This document shows positions 55,606 to 64,000 of a stretch of DNA of 64,000 nucleotides, piece after piece; positions within the stretch are counted from its first letter, which is position 1, and each line of letters starts with the position of its first letter. Below the pieces are notes generated by a model that made no database searches, had not been told where the DNA came from, and was given only the letters and a program-made list of their open reading frames with translations. This stretch comes from Oceanospirillales bacterium. GTDB taxonomy: Bacteria; Pseudomonadota; Gammaproteobacteria; Pseudomonadales; Balneatricaceae. The stretch spans positions 1 through 64,000 of the forward strand of contig JAAEYW010000012.1 of assembly GCA_018223185.1 (NCBI GenBank). The letters run 5' to 3'. The position numbers and the translations under genes are program-made.

Positions 55606-55957
55606 AAAAATCTAACTATCTGAGTTAAAAGCACTTTTGAAAAAAATCCTTTTCATGAGGCTCCGTGTATAGCGTCTGTGCACACCCTTGCTGAATCACA
55701 ATAGCTATATTTCAATACCAATGCCCTCTGTGAGCGTCACAGGTAAGATATTGATTATCAGATAATAGCGTCAAAACTTTCCAATGATAATGCACCAGCG
55801 CAGAGGTATTTTACGGGGAAAACGTGGCAAATAGAAACCGGACTGACAATAAACTTTGCCGGTATGTAAATGGGGCGATTTCTGGGTGCAGGTAGGCGCT
55901 CTGAGGGAGATATATAGGACCAGAGTCGGGGGGTCAAACAATTCAGGGCCGATTTCA

Positions 55958-56031
55958 GGGTCAGTGTAAAAATTTACTACGATGTGGTCATATGCCTAAG
56001 AAAGAAACACCTGTTACTTTTAAGCTGACCC
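55958..56031. repeat. 74-base MITE/REP-like element, copy A
   Basis: Terminal inverted repeats GGGTCAGTGTAAAA (55958-55971) and TTTTAAGCTGACCC (56018-56031) enclose an interior containing ATGCCTAAGAAAGAAAC. A related copy lies at 56575-56645. The GGGTCAG..TAAAA ends recall non-autonomous elements linked to REP-associated tyrosine transposases, whose proteins often begin MPKK/MPRK. Confidence 0.65.
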
Positions 56032-56337
56032 AGAATTTACAACACGATCATCAAAAACCGTTAAGTTTCCAGCGCCTTGCCAATATATAACAACCCTTGA
56101 GACTGTTATTGCCTCAGCCAGGCTGAAATACATCTAGTGGCTCATCGCCGCACTTTCGGACAAAAAAAAACGGAGGTTTTCATTGCAGGGCGCGTAAGCC
56201 CACGGCCATATGACCCGAACACAACAAACTGACCGGGATCAATAAAGCATCCACAAACTCATACCAAACTGGCAAACCTTGAAATCCGTTCTACACTGGG
56301 AATTCTGTCGATGTAATTAATAAAGGAGTGATACGCA

Positions 56338-56550
56338 ATGAAGCCTGTCCATCCGCAAGTACTCGTCATAACCAATCTCCAGCAACGGGCGATGCAGCTA
56401 AAATCATTACGGGCGCTATCCAGACAGCAGTCGCTGAATGTGGCAGCCCATGAGCAGGGCTTCAATGATTATCAGCACTATCTGGACGCTGTACGCAAGC
56501 AAGCCATCCAGAAGATGCTGAGACAAAGCGGTCGGCCACAGATACAGTAA
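56338..56550 (+). CDS. small conserved-looking protein, unknown function
   Basis: 70 residues with a strong AAAGGAGTG ribosome site, so translation is likely. The core QLKSLRALSRQQSLNVAAHE then QGFNDYQHYLDA resembles the short K.LR......(L/S)...A...GF.DW..L motif found at the start of some glyoxalase-superfamily-annotated small proteins. This resemblance is weak. It is flanked by two copies of a MITE-like repeat. Confidence 0.6.
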   Translation: MKPVHPQVLVITNLQQRAMQLKSLRALSRQQSLNVAAHEQGFNDYQHYLDAVRKQAIQKMLRQSGRPQIQ

Positions 56551-56911
56551 CCATTTTTCGGGGTCGCATATTCGGGGTCAGTGTAAAAACTCACAACGAC
56601 ATTAGCCACTGCCTAAAAAGAAACGCCTATCGTTTTTACACTATCTAACTAGTGCCTCCCCTGTCATGGTCAACTCTAACCTGACAAAATATACCATTGC
56701 CCAAAATCGCTGCTGGGAGCAGCCCCTACATGAGCCTCTCTATCCCGATGAGCTCGATTGCATCTCATAGGTCATAGGAGGAGTAGGAGGCGCGCCTCGC
56801 GGCGATTGATTATGCCTTTGCTGATCGTTCTATCGCGATGGGACGTCGCTCCCACAGAGAAATAATGCCGCTCCCCGCAGTGCTCTCTGTGTCCTCTTTG
56901 GTGAATTGCCG
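56551..56911. other. intergenic region with repeat copy B and REP-like words
   Basis: 361 bases with no gene. After the MITE-like copy at 56575-56645 come words common in dispersed repeats, such as CTGCTGGGAGCAGCCCCTAC, GGAGGCGCGCCTCGCGGCGA and CGCGATGGGACGTCGCTCCC, and a CTCTGTGTCCTCTTTGGTG word like the repeat at 9312-9374. Confidence 0.55.
56575..56645. repeat. MITE/REP-like element, copy B
   Basis: GGGTCAGTGTAAAAAC at the left and the inverted GTTTTTACAC (56632-56641) at the right. The interior TGCCTAAAAAGAAACGCCT aligns with copy A. The right end is degraded after TACAC. Confidence 0.6.
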
Positions 56912-59900
56912 TCAGACCACCCGATATTCACTGCTTAGTTCACTAACCCCCAGGCCACTCTTCTTGATCACCCGAAGCTGTGCCGGAATACGTTCTTTCA
57001 TCGCTTCGATATGACTGATCACACCAATCATTTTGCCGGAGGCGTTTAAATTATCCAGCGCGTCCAGCGCAATATCCAGGGTTTCGCTGTCCAGAGTTCC
57101 GAAGCCTTCATCGAGGAACAGGGAGTCGATGCTGGTTTTATGACTGACCAGATCAGACAGCGCCAAGGCTAATGCCAGACTCACCAGAAAACTTTCTCCG
57201 CCGGAAAGGGTTTTAGTGTCCCGTTCGATATCCCCCTGCCAGGTATCCAGCACACTCAGCTCTAGCCCGGCATCCTGTTTACGTTTCAGCAGGTAGCGGC
57301 CATGCAGCCGTTCCAATTGCTGGTTGGCCAGGTGCACCAGGTTATCCAGGGTCAGGCCCTGGGCGAACTTACGGAACTTATCGCCTTTCTGCGAGCCGAT
57401 CAGTGAGTGCAGATATTGAATATCATCGTAATGTTCGGTGTACGCTGTGATCTGATCAAACAGCGCCTGCTGATCCTGGCGGCGGGTCTGGTCTGAGGTT
57501 AATTCGTTACCGATCTCTCCATCCCGTTTCGCCAATTGCTCGAGCGTGTTATTGAGTTCATTGAGCTGCACCTCAAGATCTGCCTTCGGGGTTTTCTGGT
57601 ATTGAGCGGCCTGAGGGTCTTCCTGTATCGTTTGCAGCGCTTGCGTGGCGTGATCTAATAATGCGGTGGCACGCTCTAGCTCTTTATCCAGCTGCTGTTT
57701 CTGCTCAATCAGCTGCTTGCGCTCGGGTTCAGACAGCAGTGCCTGCTGGAAGGCCTCTTCGGTGGTGAACGGGCTGTTGACCAGAGCCTCTGCCCATGCA
57801 GTGTTGCGCTCATCCAGCCGTGCTTGCAGCTGCTGCAAAGTTTGTTGCTGACTGTTCAGCTCGGCTAACAGGGCTTTATAGTCTGTACTTAATCGCTGAC
57901 TGTTTTCCTGTGCCAACTGATACTGGGCCTCGGCAGACTTCACCGCTGCCTGACTGTTGTCCCGCGCCTCACTAACCTGTTTATCGCCAAACAGTTTGCG
58001 CCGCTGCTCACGCAGTGACTGTAACGAGTCGGTTAACTGCTGCTGTTCGCTTTGTAACTGTCTGAGCTGTGTTTCATAGTCACTCATCTGTTGCTGGCAA
58101 TGTTTCTGCTCAGCTTCCAGAGCGGTTAACCGAGCCGTTAGCTGCTCTTTCTGAGCACTCTGTTCATCCCAGTGACGGGCATCCTGCTGTTTGGCTTCCA
58201 GCCATGACTGCAGTTGCTCTGCCGCTGGCGGGGTATAACCCTGTTCGGTCAGTTGTACAGTAAACGACTCGCGCTGGGCGTTGATCTGATTGCCGAGCTG
58301 CTGTATTTCCTGCTGTATATCCTTAACGCTCCGGGTGAGATTGAGGATCGACTGAGCAGTCAGTTGTTGCGCAGCATCCAGCTGTTCAGCATTTCGCTGA
58401 GCACTATCCCACTGCTGTTTTGCCTCGTCACGCTGCTTCGTCAGTTGCTGCAACTGCTTAATCGCCGCCATACACTGCTGCTGTTGCTGCAACTGGTCGT
58501 TTTGATAGTCCTGCAGACGCTGAGACTCACCTATCTCTGCATCCAGCGTCAACCGCAAAATCGTCTGTTGCCAGTGCTGTTGCAACCCGGTCTGTTCCGC
58601 GTTGATCGCCTGAAGCCGCTGCAGAGTGTCCTGCCGATGCCGTTCACAGGCTGCCAACGATGCAGCAACCTCAACACCCTGCTCTTTGATGGCATTAAGA
58701 TCCTCTTCGGCCTGCTGTTTCTCTTTGAGGGTCTGTGACAGATCGCTCACCTGACCATCCAGCTTTGGATGCTCCAGTGCACCACATAACGGACAGGCGT
58801 CACCGGATTGCAGTTCTGCCCGGAACTGGGCTAACTGCTCATCCTGAGTCACCAGACGACTCAGGGCAGTCACCAGCTGCTCCTGCTTTTTGTACTGCTC
58901 CCGCAACCGCTCACGGCTCTCGGTTAACGCGACCTCCTGCGTCTGCAACGTTTTTTCGCTGGCCTGTTTTTCCAGCTGTTCTGTATGCAGTTGCTGCCAG
59001 CGACGATTCAGTTGCTGCAGTTCAGGCAGAACTGAGATCTGCCCGCTCAGTTGTTCGCGCTGTTGCTCCAGCGTTTCCAGATCGCCCTTTTCAGCTGCGG
59101 CGTTGCACGCGATGCTGACCTGCTGCCAGAGCTGTTGCTGTTGTTCCGCATGAGTCAGCGCCGTTTGATACTGCCGGACGCCCTCAGCATGTTCCGTCTG
59201 CTGCTGGTTCAGTTGTTGCTGCAGCCCGAACTCTTTTTCAACTATATCCTTCAGGCGGGTCTGCTCTGCCAGAATCTGCTGCGCCTGCCACTGCCACTGC
59301 CCCAGATACTGTTTCAGGGAGTGATCGGCTCGATGCTGTTGCAGGTACTGATCAACCGTTTCGAGCTCCTCTGTCTGAGTTTTGAGCTGCTTTTTGAGCG
59401 AGGTTAACTGTTGTTGGCTGGCGTCCCGTTTCGAAACAGTCTCTTTAATGCTGTGATCTCTGTCTTTAAGCTTTTCATATTCAGCAGCGATTTTCTGATC
59501 CAGCGGAACCACCTGTTCATTGATCAGTCGCTCCTGCTGTTCATGACCCTCTTTTACTTTGGCAAGTAAAATGCCCTGTTGCTCGAAGGCTTTAGCAGCG
59601 GTTTCCATCTGCTCTTTAAGACGTTGCTCTGACTGCTGCTTTTCGTTGGAAGCCTGTTGGTTGCTATTAAACTGTAACTGGGCATCCTGCAGCCGCATAA
59701 ATGGGATTCGCAACTGTTCCGCCGGTTCACTCTGCTGTAAGCGCAGCAGACCGGGTTGCGCCTGCAATTGTTGATCTTTAACTGAGCGCAGACGTTCAGT
59801 GTTAACCGCTCTGTCCTGCAGTGCACGATCATACTGTTGCCACCAGTGCAGATGGGTTCTGGCCGCAGCAACCCTGGCTTTATGCTCAGCCTGTTGCTGC

Positions 59901-60586
59901 TGCAACCGGGTTAACTCATCCTGCAGTGACTGTTTTTGCTCCTCTGTGAGCAGCTGCACCCCTTTCGCCTGGGAGTTCAGTTCTGCCAGCGTTTGCTTCG
60001 CCTCAGCAAAGTGCAGATGCACCCGTTCTGAGATCTGTCCATAGATCTCAGTGCCGGTTAACTCTTCTAAGAGTTCAGCACGTTCAGCCTCCTTGGCATT
60101 CAGAAAGGCAGCAAACTCCCCCTGAGAGAGCAACATTGATTTGGTAAAACGGGAGAAATCCAGACCGGTGATACGCTCAATGGTCTCATTCTTCTGTTTT
60201 ATCTGCGTCGCCAGTACACTGCCTGTTGCTACTTCAGCCAGCTCAACATCTGCCTGTTGCAGATTTCCATCGGCCTTGCCGCGGGAACGTCGCATACTCC
60301 AGTGGGCGCGGTAGGCTTTACCTTTCACTTCAAACTGCACTTCAGCAGCACACTCAGCGGTGCCCCGGGACATAATCTCATTGGTAGACGTCGATATCTG
60401 ACCTAAACGGGGCGTCTGATGGTAGAGCGCCAGACAGATCGCATCGAGCAGAGTGGTTTTGCCCGCCCCGGTTGGCCCGGTAATGGCAAACAGGCCATTA
60501 TCCACAAAAGGGGATTGAGTGAAGTCAATCTTCCACTCTCCTTTCAGAGAGTTCAGGTTTTTGAACTGGAGGCTTAAGATCTTCAT
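56912..60586 (-). CDS. sbcC: nuclease SbcCD ATPase subunit SbcC
   Basis: 1224 residues. Walker A GPTGAGKTT (37-45), long glutamine-rich coiled coils, the zinc hook CPLC (Cys598, Cys601), the ABC signature TLSGGESFLVSLALALALSD and Walker B SLFLDEGFGTLD near the C-terminus. With SbcD it forms the Mre11-Rad50-like nuclease that opens hairpins and clears protein-blocked ends. The ATG overlaps the sbcD stop as ATGA. The coiled coil is unusually rich in Gln. Confidence 0.97.
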   Translation of the reverse strand: MKILSLQFKNLNSLKGEWKIDFTQSPFVDNGLFAITGPTGAGKTTLLDAICLALYHQTPRLGQISTSTNEIMSRGTAECAAEVQFEVKGKAYRAHWSMRRSRGKADGNLQQADVELAEVATGSVLATQIKQKNETIERITGLDFSRFTKSMLLSQGEFAAFLNAKEAERAELLEELTGTEIYGQISERVHLHFAEAKQTLAELNSQAKGVQLLTEEQKQSLQDELTRLQQQQAEHKARVAAARTHLHWWQQYDRALQDRAVNTERLRSVKDQQLQAQPGLLRLQQSEPAEQLRIPFMRLQDAQLQFNSNQQASNEKQQSEQRLKEQMETAAKAFEQQGILLAKVKEGHEQQERLINEQVVPLDQKIAAEYEKLKDRDHSIKETVSKRDASQQQLTSLKKQLKTQTEELETVDQYLQQHRADHSLKQYLGQWQWQAQQILAEQTRLKDIVEKEFGLQQQLNQQQTEHAEGVRQYQTALTHAEQQQQLWQQVSIACNAAAEKGDLETLEQQREQLSGQISVLPELQQLNRRWQQLHTEQLEKQASEKTLQTQEVALTESRERLREQYKKQEQLVTALSRLVTQDEQLAQFRAELQSGDACPLCGALEHPKLDGQVSDLSQTLKEKQQAEEDLNAIKEQGVEVAASLAACERHRQDTLQRLQAINAEQTGLQQHWQQTILRLTLDAEIGESQRLQDYQNDQLQQQQQCMAAIKQLQQLTKQRDEAKQQWDSAQRNAEQLDAAQQLTAQSILNLTRSVKDIQQEIQQLGNQINAQRESFTVQLTEQGYTPPAAEQLQSWLEAKQQDARHWDEQSAQKEQLTARLTALEAEQKHCQQQMSDYETQLRQLQSEQQQLTDSLQSLREQRRKLFGDKQVSEARDNSQAAVKSAEAQYQLAQENSQRLSTDYKALLAELNSQQQTLQQLQARLDERNTAWAEALVNSPFTTEEAFQQALLSEPERKQLIEQKQQLDKELERATALLDHATQALQTIQEDPQAAQYQKTPKADLEVQLNELNNTLEQLAKRDGEIGNELTSDQTRRQDQQALFDQITAYTEHYDDIQYLHSLIGSQKGDKFRKFAQGLTLDNLVHLANQQLERLHGRYLLKRKQDAGLELSVLDTWQGDIERDTKTLSGGESFLVSLALALALSDLVSHKTSIDSLFLDEGFGTLDSETLDIALDALDNLNASGKMIGVISHIEAMKERIPAQLRVIKKSGLGVSELSSEYRVV

Positions 60587-61887
60587 GCGTTTGGCTCGGA
60601 ATTTGACTCGAAGTTTGATTCAGGGGCCTGTTCAGGATTTTCAACTTCAGAGACGATTTGCCGAAACTGCTGTTTTATCCTGCCAAGCCTCAACTGTTCC
60701 GCCTCGCTCTCAAAGTTCTCCAGCTCCAGTCGTTTGGCAAAAACATCTTCGGGGGTTAGCTCCGCCAGGGTCTCACGTTCGATCTGATTCAGTGTTTGCC
60801 GGGCGGTATTGCGTGAACGGCGCAGTTGCAACACCTCAACCGGCATTTCCTCAGTCAAGGCCTGAATCCGCTGGGGAAGATCGGACAGATAATCCTGAGT
60901 TTCAACCTCAATACACAACCATACCGGCTGATCCGGGGGTACTGTTTCAAACGCTTTCAGACGGGTCTCGATGGTTCCGAGATCCCCTTTAATAACCGCC
61001 ATGGTCTGAAACACAGGCACCTCAAGAGGCGTAATCGCCTCCGTTTCACTCCCGCTAAACGTCACCATCACCACCTGCTTGGTGGTTTTCAGTTCATCAA
61101 AGCTGAGCGGAATCGGCGAACCGCTGTAACGGATATGCTCTGATTTAGCGACGATCTGTGGTCTGTGGATATGCCCCAGAGCGATATAGTCCGCCGGAGG
61201 AAAACCATCTGCCGCAAATCCATCCAGAGTGCCGATATAGATATCCCGTACGGAGTCTGACTGACTCACCCCCAGCGCGGTCAGATGGCCGGTGGCAATA
61301 ATGGGAACATTCAGCTGTTTTTCCTCTCTGACCGCCAGCGCTGCCTGATACAGCTGATGATAATGCTGTTTAATCGCCTCACCTAACGCCTGACGCTTTT
61401 CCAGACCGGACTCACCGGCACGGCTCTGGATCACATCACGGGGACGAATAAAGGGGATCGCACAGAGAATCGCACCGGTTACTCCGGCACTGTTTTTTAA
61501 CTCAATAATCTGATTATCGGACGGCTGAACACTGTCTGTATCAGCGTTTGCGTCATGTGAGGCTACATTAGCAACCACATGGGTATTAAGGCAGGCCACC
61601 AGCTGCTTCGATTCATTCAGGGTCGAAACTGAATCATGGTTACCGCCCAACACCACCAGAGTACAGTTCAACCGGCTGATCGCTACAATAAACCGGTTAT
61701 ACATCTCCCGCGCATAACTCGGCGGTGTACCGGTATCAAAGATATCCCCGGCCACGATTACAGCATCGATCTCATGAGCAGTGACCTGCTCCAGCAACCA
61801 GTGAAGAAAGGCCTGATGTTCCGCTTTACGACTTTTGGTAAAAAAACTCTGACCCAGATGCCAGTCAGAGGTGTGCAGGAGTTTCAT
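60583..61887 (-). CDS. sbcD: nuclease SbcCD subunit D (Mre11-like)
   Basis: 434 residues from the ATG at 61887 (MKLLHTSDWHLGQSF); an ATG three codons earlier (61896) is an alternative. The phosphoesterase motifs are all present: DWHLGQ, GDIFDTG, LGGNHDS and GHIHRPQ. The C-terminus is acidic and N/E/S-rich. It forms an operon with sbcC, with a 4-base overlap. Confidence 0.97.
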   Translation of the reverse strand: MKLLHTSDWHLGQSFFTKSRKAEHQAFLHWLLEQVTAHEIDAVIVAGDIFDTGTPPSYAREMYNRFIVAISRLNCTLVVLGGNHDSVSTLNESKQLVACLNTHVVANVASHDANADTDSVQPSDNQIIELKNSAGVTGAILCAIPFIRPRDVIQSRAGESGLEKRQALGEAIKQHYHQLYQAALAVREEKQLNVPIIATGHLTALGVSQSDSVRDIYIGTLDGFAADGFPPADYIALGHIHRPQIVAKSEHIRYSGSPIPLSFDELKTTKQVVMVTFSGSETEAITPLEVPVFQTMAVIKGDLGTIETRLKAFETVPPDQPVWLCIEVETQDYLSDLPQRIQALTEEMPVEVLQLRRSRNTARQTLNQIERETLAELTPEDVFAKRLELENFESEAEQLRLGRIKQQFRQIVSEVENPEQAPESNFESNSEPNA

Positions 61888-62154
61888 GCAGATCATCCAT
61901 AACCATAAAAAGAGACCCGTAGATTATCATATTCCGACCGCTCGCCAGATTGATTTTTAGTAAGATCAATCAACTTGAATGAGGTCTTTTTCGTTCATCT
62001 GACAGGAACGCTGAAAACTCACATACCCATTCTCACAACACAGGTCATAGTTTTCAGCTGAAGTATTGCTAAGATATAAACAAAGGAGTGGATAAGCCCA
62101 CAGAAAACACCCTGTAATTATTCACACTGCCCGTGATTTGAAAACTCATCAGGT
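61888..62154. other. divergent promoter region sbcD / diguanylate cyclase
   Basis: About 267 bases with no gene. It should carry promoters in both directions; none was convincingly matched. Confidence 0.4.
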
Positions 62155-63468
62155 ATGATAATGGCGCCCACCCCACTGAGTCATCAGTCTCTATACCGAT
62201 CAATTCGCCATCGTTATCTGCTGGGCGTTTTAATTATTGCCCTTCTCTCAACTACCGGGTATTTCACTTTACAATCGGCCCTGTCCGGTTCAGACAGCAC
62301 TGCCTACATCGTCAACCTTTCAGGCCGTCAGCGCATGCTGAGTCAGCATATCGCTCTGGATGCACACCGTATTTATGCAGCAAAACTTAACACAAAAGAG
62401 CCCTCTGACGGCCTCATTACTCAGATGAAACGAAATATCAGTGATATGAAGGAGGCAAACCTCAAATTGTCCTCTGGCATGCTGTCGGATAACTGGACGG
62501 TTGATTTATCTGAAGCAACGCGGGAGATGTATTTTGGTGACATGAGGCTCTATGAGCGGATCGAGGCCTATCTGACAATTGCTCAACAGTTGTTAAACAG
62601 CTCGAATGATAAGGAAATCAGTCAGTATATTGACATAATCAACAATACATCTGAACAGCTATTAACAGACCTTAACGCTGCCGTTAATCAGTATCAGCTT
62701 GAGGGTGAGGAACGCCTGAATATCATTGAAAAGCTTGAACTGTTTGTCTGGATCACTACGCTGATAGCGCTGCTTCTGGAAGTTCTGTTTATCTTCAGAC
62801 CAATGGTATCGATCGTCCACACCTCCCTGAAAACCCAGACTGATGCACTTAATAATCTCGAAAAAATAGTAGAGTCACGTACGTTAAAACTGGAGATCAG
62901 CAACAAAAAACTTAAAGATATCGCCACTCGGGACCCTCTGACCAAGCTCAAAAACCGCTTAACCCTTGAGAGTGATATAGAAGCGCTGATCACGTTATGT
63001 AAAAAACATCATACTCATTTTGCCCTCTGTATGATTGATATCGATCACTTCAAGGATGTAAATGACACCTATGGTCATCAGGCCGGTGATCACATCTTAC
63101 AAGAGCTGGCTAAGCTGCTGAAAGCGGAAACCCGGGAGTATGACCGCATCTATCGGGCCGGAGGCGAAGAGTTTGTACTTGTGCTGAATAGAATTCCCTT
63201 TAAAGAGGCAGCCCGCAAACTTGAAAGAATACGTCTGGCGATTCAGCAAAGTCATTTCAAATATGCTGATAACGTGATTCCATTAACAATAAGCGCGGGC
63301 ATCTATCACACTCAACTATTTGATATATCGAAGGTTCATGACCTTCTCCGGGTTGCAGACAGCGCGCTCTATGCGGCGAAACATGCTGGCCGCAACTGTG
63401 TCTGTATTGCTAAACTCGAAAATGACAATAGCAGCGTAACAAACGAAAACTGTATTGTTGATAACTAA
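62155..63468 (+). CDS. diguanylate cyclase with PilJ-type sensor
   Basis: 437 residues. Helices at about 22-40 and 196-218 enclose a periplasmic helical sensor whose NLSGRQRMLSQHIALDAHRI (about 60-79) is the signature of the type IV pili methyl-accepting chemotaxis transducer N-terminal (PilJ) domain. A short coiled coil leads to a GGDEF domain with intact GGEEF (336-340), DIDHFKDVNDTYGHQAGD and ISAGIYHT. It should make cyclic di-GMP. An ATG two codons on (62161) is equally possible. Confidence 0.93.
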   Translation: MIMAPTPLSHQSLYRSIRHRYLLGVLIIALLSTTGYFTLQSALSGSDSTAYIVNLSGRQRMLSQHIALDAHRIYAAKLNTKEPSDGLITQMKRNISDMKEANLKLSSGMLSDNWTVDLSEATREMYFGDMRLYERIEAYLTIAQQLLNSSNDKEISQYIDIINNTSEQLLTDLNAAVNQYQLEGEERLNIIEKLELFVWITTLIALLLEVLFIFRPMVSIVHTSLKTQTDALNNLEKIVESRTLKLEISNKKLKDIATRDPLTKLKNRLTLESDIEALITLCKKHHTHFALCMIDIDHFKDVNDTYGHQAGDHILQELAKLLKAETREYDRIYRAGGEEFVLVLNRIPFKEAARKLERIRLAIQQSHFKYADNVIPLTISAGIYHTQLFDISKVHDLLRVADSALYAAKHAGRNCVCIAKLENDNSSVTNENCIVDN

Positions 63469-63507
63469 CCCGGTTATAACTAAATACAAAAAACCAGGAA
63501 AAAATTG

Positions 63508-64000
63508 ATGCCGTTCGATATTACCGCAGTCGTAAACATCATGGGACTCTCTGCAGTCGCTGTGTTTGCCGTTTCAGGCGCACTGGATGCCGCACGTCAG
63601 AAGATGGATATTCTCGGCTTTATGCTGATCGGTGCCGCGACCGGACTGGGCGGAGGCACCCTGCGGGATGTTCTGTTGGGAAATCTGCCGGTGCTCTGGA
63701 TTCGGGAACCTATGTGGATCATTATCTGTCTGGCAGCATCCGCAATCACCTATTTTATCGCCCCTAAACTGGTGTCACTCTCACGCGCACTGATCTGGAT
63801 GGATGCTATCGGTATTGCCCTGTTTGCCGTCGTGGGAACTAAGATCGGGCTTGATTTCGGCACCTCGCCACTGATTGCCGTGTGTATGGGAGTGATGACC
63901 GCCAGCTTCGGAGGTATTGCCCGGGATCTGCTCTGTGGCAGCAACCTCACTCTGATGAATGAAGAGCTTTATATCACTACCATGCTGGCAGGATCCGTGA
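63508..64000 (+). CDS. TRIC-family (UPF0126, YicG-like) membrane channel, partial at window end
   Basis: At least 164 residues before the window ends; starts at ATG 63508 with CAGGAAA upstream. The two homologous three-helix halves each carry the family motif: GLGGGTLRDVLLG in the first and SFGGIARDLLCG in the second. Prokaryotic TRIC proteins are trimeric cation channels; some relatives are annotated as glycine transporters. It follows the diguanylate cyclase by 39 bases and could be co-transcribed. Confidence 0.93.
   Translation, partial: MPFDITAVVNIMGLSAVAVFAVSGALDAARQKMDILGFMLIGAATGLGGGTLRDVLLGNLPVLWIREPMWIIICLAASAITYFIAPKLVSLSRALIWMDAIGIALFAVVGTKIGLDFGTSPLIAVCMGVMTASFGGIARDLLCGSNLTLMNEELYITTMLAGSV

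Larger units (their letters stand above)
55413..56337. other. long intergenic region with a MITE-like repeat
   Basis: 925 bases. A possible 36-residue peptide is encoded at 55495-55605 and a 74-base repeat element lies at 55958-56031. The rest has no recognisable coding potential. An eight-A run plus CGGAGG near 56161-56176 looks like a ribosome site without a gene behind it. Confidence 0.5.

Noticed and set aside
58214-59153. Several Leu- and Cys-rich plus-strand frames inside sbcC
   Set aside because: They are antisense translations of Gln-rich coiled-coil codons (CAG/CTG) of SbcC.

Overview
The window looks like the chromosome of a marine gammaproteobacterium, most likely of the Oceanospirillaceae / Oceanospirillales group. 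The grounds are the set of proteobacterial housekeeping genes (rmuC, gcvP, sbcC-sbcD, the ydbH-ynbE-ydbL trio), an OprC-type copper receptor, many cyclic-di-GMP enzymes, a TAXI-type TRAP transporter and a moderate base composition. The assignment is an inference from gene content; no rRNA or tRNA gene was seen.

Layout. 1-14.8 kb is conserved backbone: the 5' end of an FtsA-like gene at the left edge, a 0.6 kb AT-rich gap, then gamma-glutamylcyclotransferase-like / rmuC / small membrane protein on the minus strand. On the plus strand follow an O-methyltransferase, a small acidic protein and an envelope run of ydbH-ynbE-ydbL (outer-membrane lipid homeostasis), a DsbB-like protein and an LpxR-like lipid A deacylase. 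A minus-strand OprC copper receptor carries both the CxxxM and HxM copper motifs. gcvP follows.

14.8-33.05 kb is an accessory region inserted just after gcvP. Clusters of a short GTTGGAAAC-core repeat lie at each edge and point inward, so it may be, or may once have been, a single mobile element. Inside are decayed IS3, IS110 and IS66 elements, a frameshifted csrA, an autotransporter remnant, a GGDEF-EAL protein, orphan membrane proteins and one intact metabolic module: LysR regulator, OprD-like porin, TAXI/TRAP transporter and a DHDPS-family aldolase.

33-38 kb holds a CHASE-GGDEF-EAL protein, a VTT-like membrane protein and a HlyU-family regulator.

38-51 kb is the most striking locus. It is a one-strand operon of five genes: a TolC-family lipoprotein, a short periplasmic adaptor, a 2377-residue repeat-rich surface protein with an N-terminal LEPR-XLL-type motif, a GAF-like/HlyD protein, and a fusion of a PqqD-like domain, an M50 site-2 protease and a HlyD-type adaptor. 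It resembles a type I secretion locus with no ABC transporter. I propose that the PqqD-like/M50 part recognises and processes the N-terminal motif of the giant protein; this is untested inference.

51-64 kb is backbone again: a chemoreceptor divergent from a bacteriohemerythrin, a DUF945 protein, small MITE/REP-like repeats, sbcC-sbcD, a PilJ-type-sensor diguanylate cyclase and the start of a TRIC-family channel. Three cyclic-di-GMP enzymes in one window, two of them flanking a giant adhesin operon, suggest a lifestyle that switches between attachment and motility.
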